Below, piece by piece: positions 62,700 through 64,000 of a stretch of DNA of 64,000 bases. The stretch lies in assembly GCA_902581445.1 (NCBI GenBank), contig CACHOG010000003.1:124001-188000 (forward strand). Reading direction: 5' to 3'. The notes under the pieces were generated by a model. That model did no database searches and was not told the DNA's origin. It saw only the letters and a program-made list of their open reading frames with translations. The position numbers and the translations under genes were made by a program. Every line of letters starts with the position of its first letter. Positions within the stretch are counted from its first letter, which is position 1. The stretch is from an uncultured Pelagibacteraceae bacterium. GTDB taxonomy: Bacteria > Pseudomonadota > Alphaproteobacteria > Pelagibacterales > Pelagibacteraceae.

Positions 62700-64000
62700 A
62701 TGAACAAAATTATTAATAACTCTTGGGCACTATTTTTAGGAATGGGATTAATTATGCTTGCTCATGGTTATCAAGGATCTTTGTTGGGTATAAGGGCAGT
62801 AAGAGAGGATTTTAGCTTAATATCAACTGGTTTTATGTTATCGGGATATTATATTGGTTATTTTGTGGGTGCAAAAACTATTTCTAATTTAGTTTCACGT
62901 GTTGGCCATATAAGAGTATTTGCAGCCTTTGCATCTGTTGCATCAGTTGTGATTCTTCTTCATTCAATAATAGTAAACCCTTTTACCTGGTTTATTTTAA
63001 GAATAGTCACTGGTTTCAGTATGGTTTCTTTATACACAGTTGCTGAAAGTTGGTTAAACGACAGATCTAGTAACAAAAACAGAGGAAGTGTTCTTTCTAT
63101 TTATATGATTGTCCTTTATGGATCGATGGCTCTAGGAATGTTTTTTATTAACTTTAGTAAACCTGAAAACTTTCAACCATTTATTTTAGTATCTCTTATT
63201 ATGTCGCTATCTCTAATACCTATTTTGCTTACAAAAAGAAAACCCCCTACTTTCAAAAAAATTTTGGGCATGAAACTAAGAGACCTATTTGACACTTCTC
63301 CTTTTGGAATGGTAAGCTCATTATTAATCGGGTCTACACATTCAGCTTTATTTTCTATGCTGGCAGTTTATGCAGCATCAATGAATTTTAGTATTTTTGA
63401 AATATCTATCGTAACCTTCTTAGTTGCAATATCTGGTGCAATTTCGCAGTGGCCAATAGGCAAACTATCTGACGCGTTAGACAGACGATTAGTAATCATT
63501 TATTGCACATTCGGATCATCTTTTTTTGCTTTTTGTGCAATATTCGCTTCGTCTCAAATATATATGCCTGAAGGTTTAGCAACACCAAAGTATTGGTTTT
63601 ATTTTTTTGTAATGCTTTTTTCGTTTTGTAGTCTTCCAATGTTTGCTTTAATATTCGCGCATACAAATGATTTTATTCCCAAGGAAAAATTTGTAGCAGC
63701 GGGTGCTGGTTTACAGTTTGCTTTTGGTTTAGGAGCGATGATGGGTCCATTTTTGTGCTCATTTTTTATGGATTTCGTGGGCCCCAATGGTTTTTTTATA
63801 TATTTAATAATTTTTCACGCATCAATAGGAATTTTTGGAGTATACAGAATGAGAATAAGAGCAGTTGCTGATAATCCAGACTCTCAATTTACTCCAATGC
63901 CACAAACTATTACTCCTTTAGGAATGGAATTAAACCCTGTAACGGAGCATATTGATGAACCATACTCAGAAAAAGTTCAAAAAATGCTTAAAAGAAAGGG
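62700..64000 (+). CDS. MFS transporter, 3' truncated by the window end
   Basis: Frame open from ATG 62700 to the last base (433 residues seen). It has about twelve hydrophobic helices of the major facilitator fold; 'SLYTVAESWLNDRSSNKNRG' resembles the loop 4-5 signature and 'AISGAISQWPIGKLSDALDRR' the repeated MFS motif between helices 8 and 9. The C-terminal tail 'SQFTPMPQTITPLGMELNP' is typical of an alphaproteobacterial MFS subgroup. The gap of 50 bases before it holds no recognisable element. The substrate is unknown. Confidence 0.9.
   Translation, partial: MNKIINNSWALFLGMGLIMLAHGYQGSLLGIRAVREDFSLISTGFMLSGYYIGYFVGAKTISNLVSRVGHIRVFAAFASVASVVILLHSIIVNPFTWFILRIVTGFSMVSLYTVAESWLNDRSSNKNRGSVLSIYMIVLYGSMALGMFFINFSKPENFQPFILVSLIMSLSLIPILLTKRKPPTFKKILGMKLRDLFDTSPFGMVSSLLIGSTHSALFSMLAVYAASMNFSIFEISIVTFLVAISGAISQWPIGKLSDALDRRLVIIYCTFGSSFFAFCAIFASSQIYMPEGLATPKYWFYFFVMLFSFCSLPMFALIFAHTNDFIPKEKFVAAGAGLQFAFGLGAMMGPFLCSFFMDFVGPNGFFIYLIIFHASIGIFGVYRMRIRAVADNPDSQFTPMPQTITPLGMELNPVTEHIDEPYSEKVQKMLKRK

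Noticed and set aside
62880-62905. Second parS site near TTTCACGTG in the MFS gene
   Set aside because: Only the left part of the palindrome is present; the last three core bases differ, and the stretch encodes a normal MFS loop.
1-64000. tRNA, rRNA, CRISPR arrays, insertion sequences or prophage genes
   Set aside because: I looked in all gaps and saw no cloverleaf-like GC-richer stretches, spaced direct repeats, transposase or integrase motifs; by eye only, so a tRNAscan or Infernal run would be decisive.

Overview
This 64 kb window is a gene-dense, very AT-rich chromosomal segment of a free-living alphaproteobacterium with a streamlined genome. It most resembles the SAR11 / Pelagibacterales type. 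The basis for this is low GC, tiny intergenic gaps, many start/stop overlaps, Lys/Asn/Ile-rich proteins, and alphaproteobacterial marker genes (NDUFA12 and DUF2155 proteins, HdaA, DUF2066, the purM-purN-ndk-pepA-lptFG-lptD-surA-pdxA-rsmA block). The taxonomic placement is inferred from gene content and order, not from a tree. I see no rRNA, tRNA, CRISPR array, prophage or insertion sequence, and every gap without a gene is shorter than about 150 bases.

Layout. 1-7.2 kb: the end of a DMT-family exporter, then a leftward operon (aldehyde dehydrogenase, a 41-residue membrane peptide, fumarylacetoacetase-family hydrolase, PEP carboxylase, CcdA), then a second DMT exporter. 7.2-11.9 kb: a GYD-domain protein facing an ExaC-type aldehyde dehydrogenase with its DUF779 partner. 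After these come homocysteine S-methyltransferase, a third DMT exporter and a YbaK-type deacylase. 12-13.7 kb: glnA with a strong intrinsic terminator, and a small convergent ORF behind a good promoter. 13.7-19.9 kb: a complete leftward Fe-S assembly operon (Rrf2 regulator, sufBCDSU, DUF59/SufT, SufA). 20-26.3 kb: alpha/beta hydrolase, anmK, tyrS, an AsmA-like protein and prfB with its programmed frameshift. 26.3-38.8 kb: PBP1A, RNase E/G, thiGS, aroQ, accBC, DUF2155, NDUFA12, a stand-alone class II RNR C-terminal module, aspS, hdaA and DUF2066. 38.8-49.7 kb: purMN, ndk, pepA and the outer-membrane biogenesis operon lptF-lptG-lptD-surA-pdxA-rsmA. 49.6-52.2 kb: fabD-fabG-acpP-gmk. 52.3-64 kb: rpsF-rpsR-rplI-dnaB, an MMPL/RND protein, cvpA-purF, an HD-domain protein, a YyaL-type thioredoxin-fold protein, a fourth DMT exporter and a truncated MFS transporter.

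The window is mostly housekeeping: nitrogen and C4 anaplerosis (glnA, ppc), Fe-S assembly, purine synthesis, lipid and LPS export, and translation. I did not find a clear new multi-gene system. The most interesting signals are small. They are a parS-like palindrome before the homocysteine methyltransferase, the coupled 41-residue membrane peptide, the perfect hairpins around the DUF779 gene, an RNase E lacking its zinc-link cysteines, the detached NrdJ C-terminal module, the CTT-TGA frameshift of prfB, and the small ORF on the far side of the glnA terminator.
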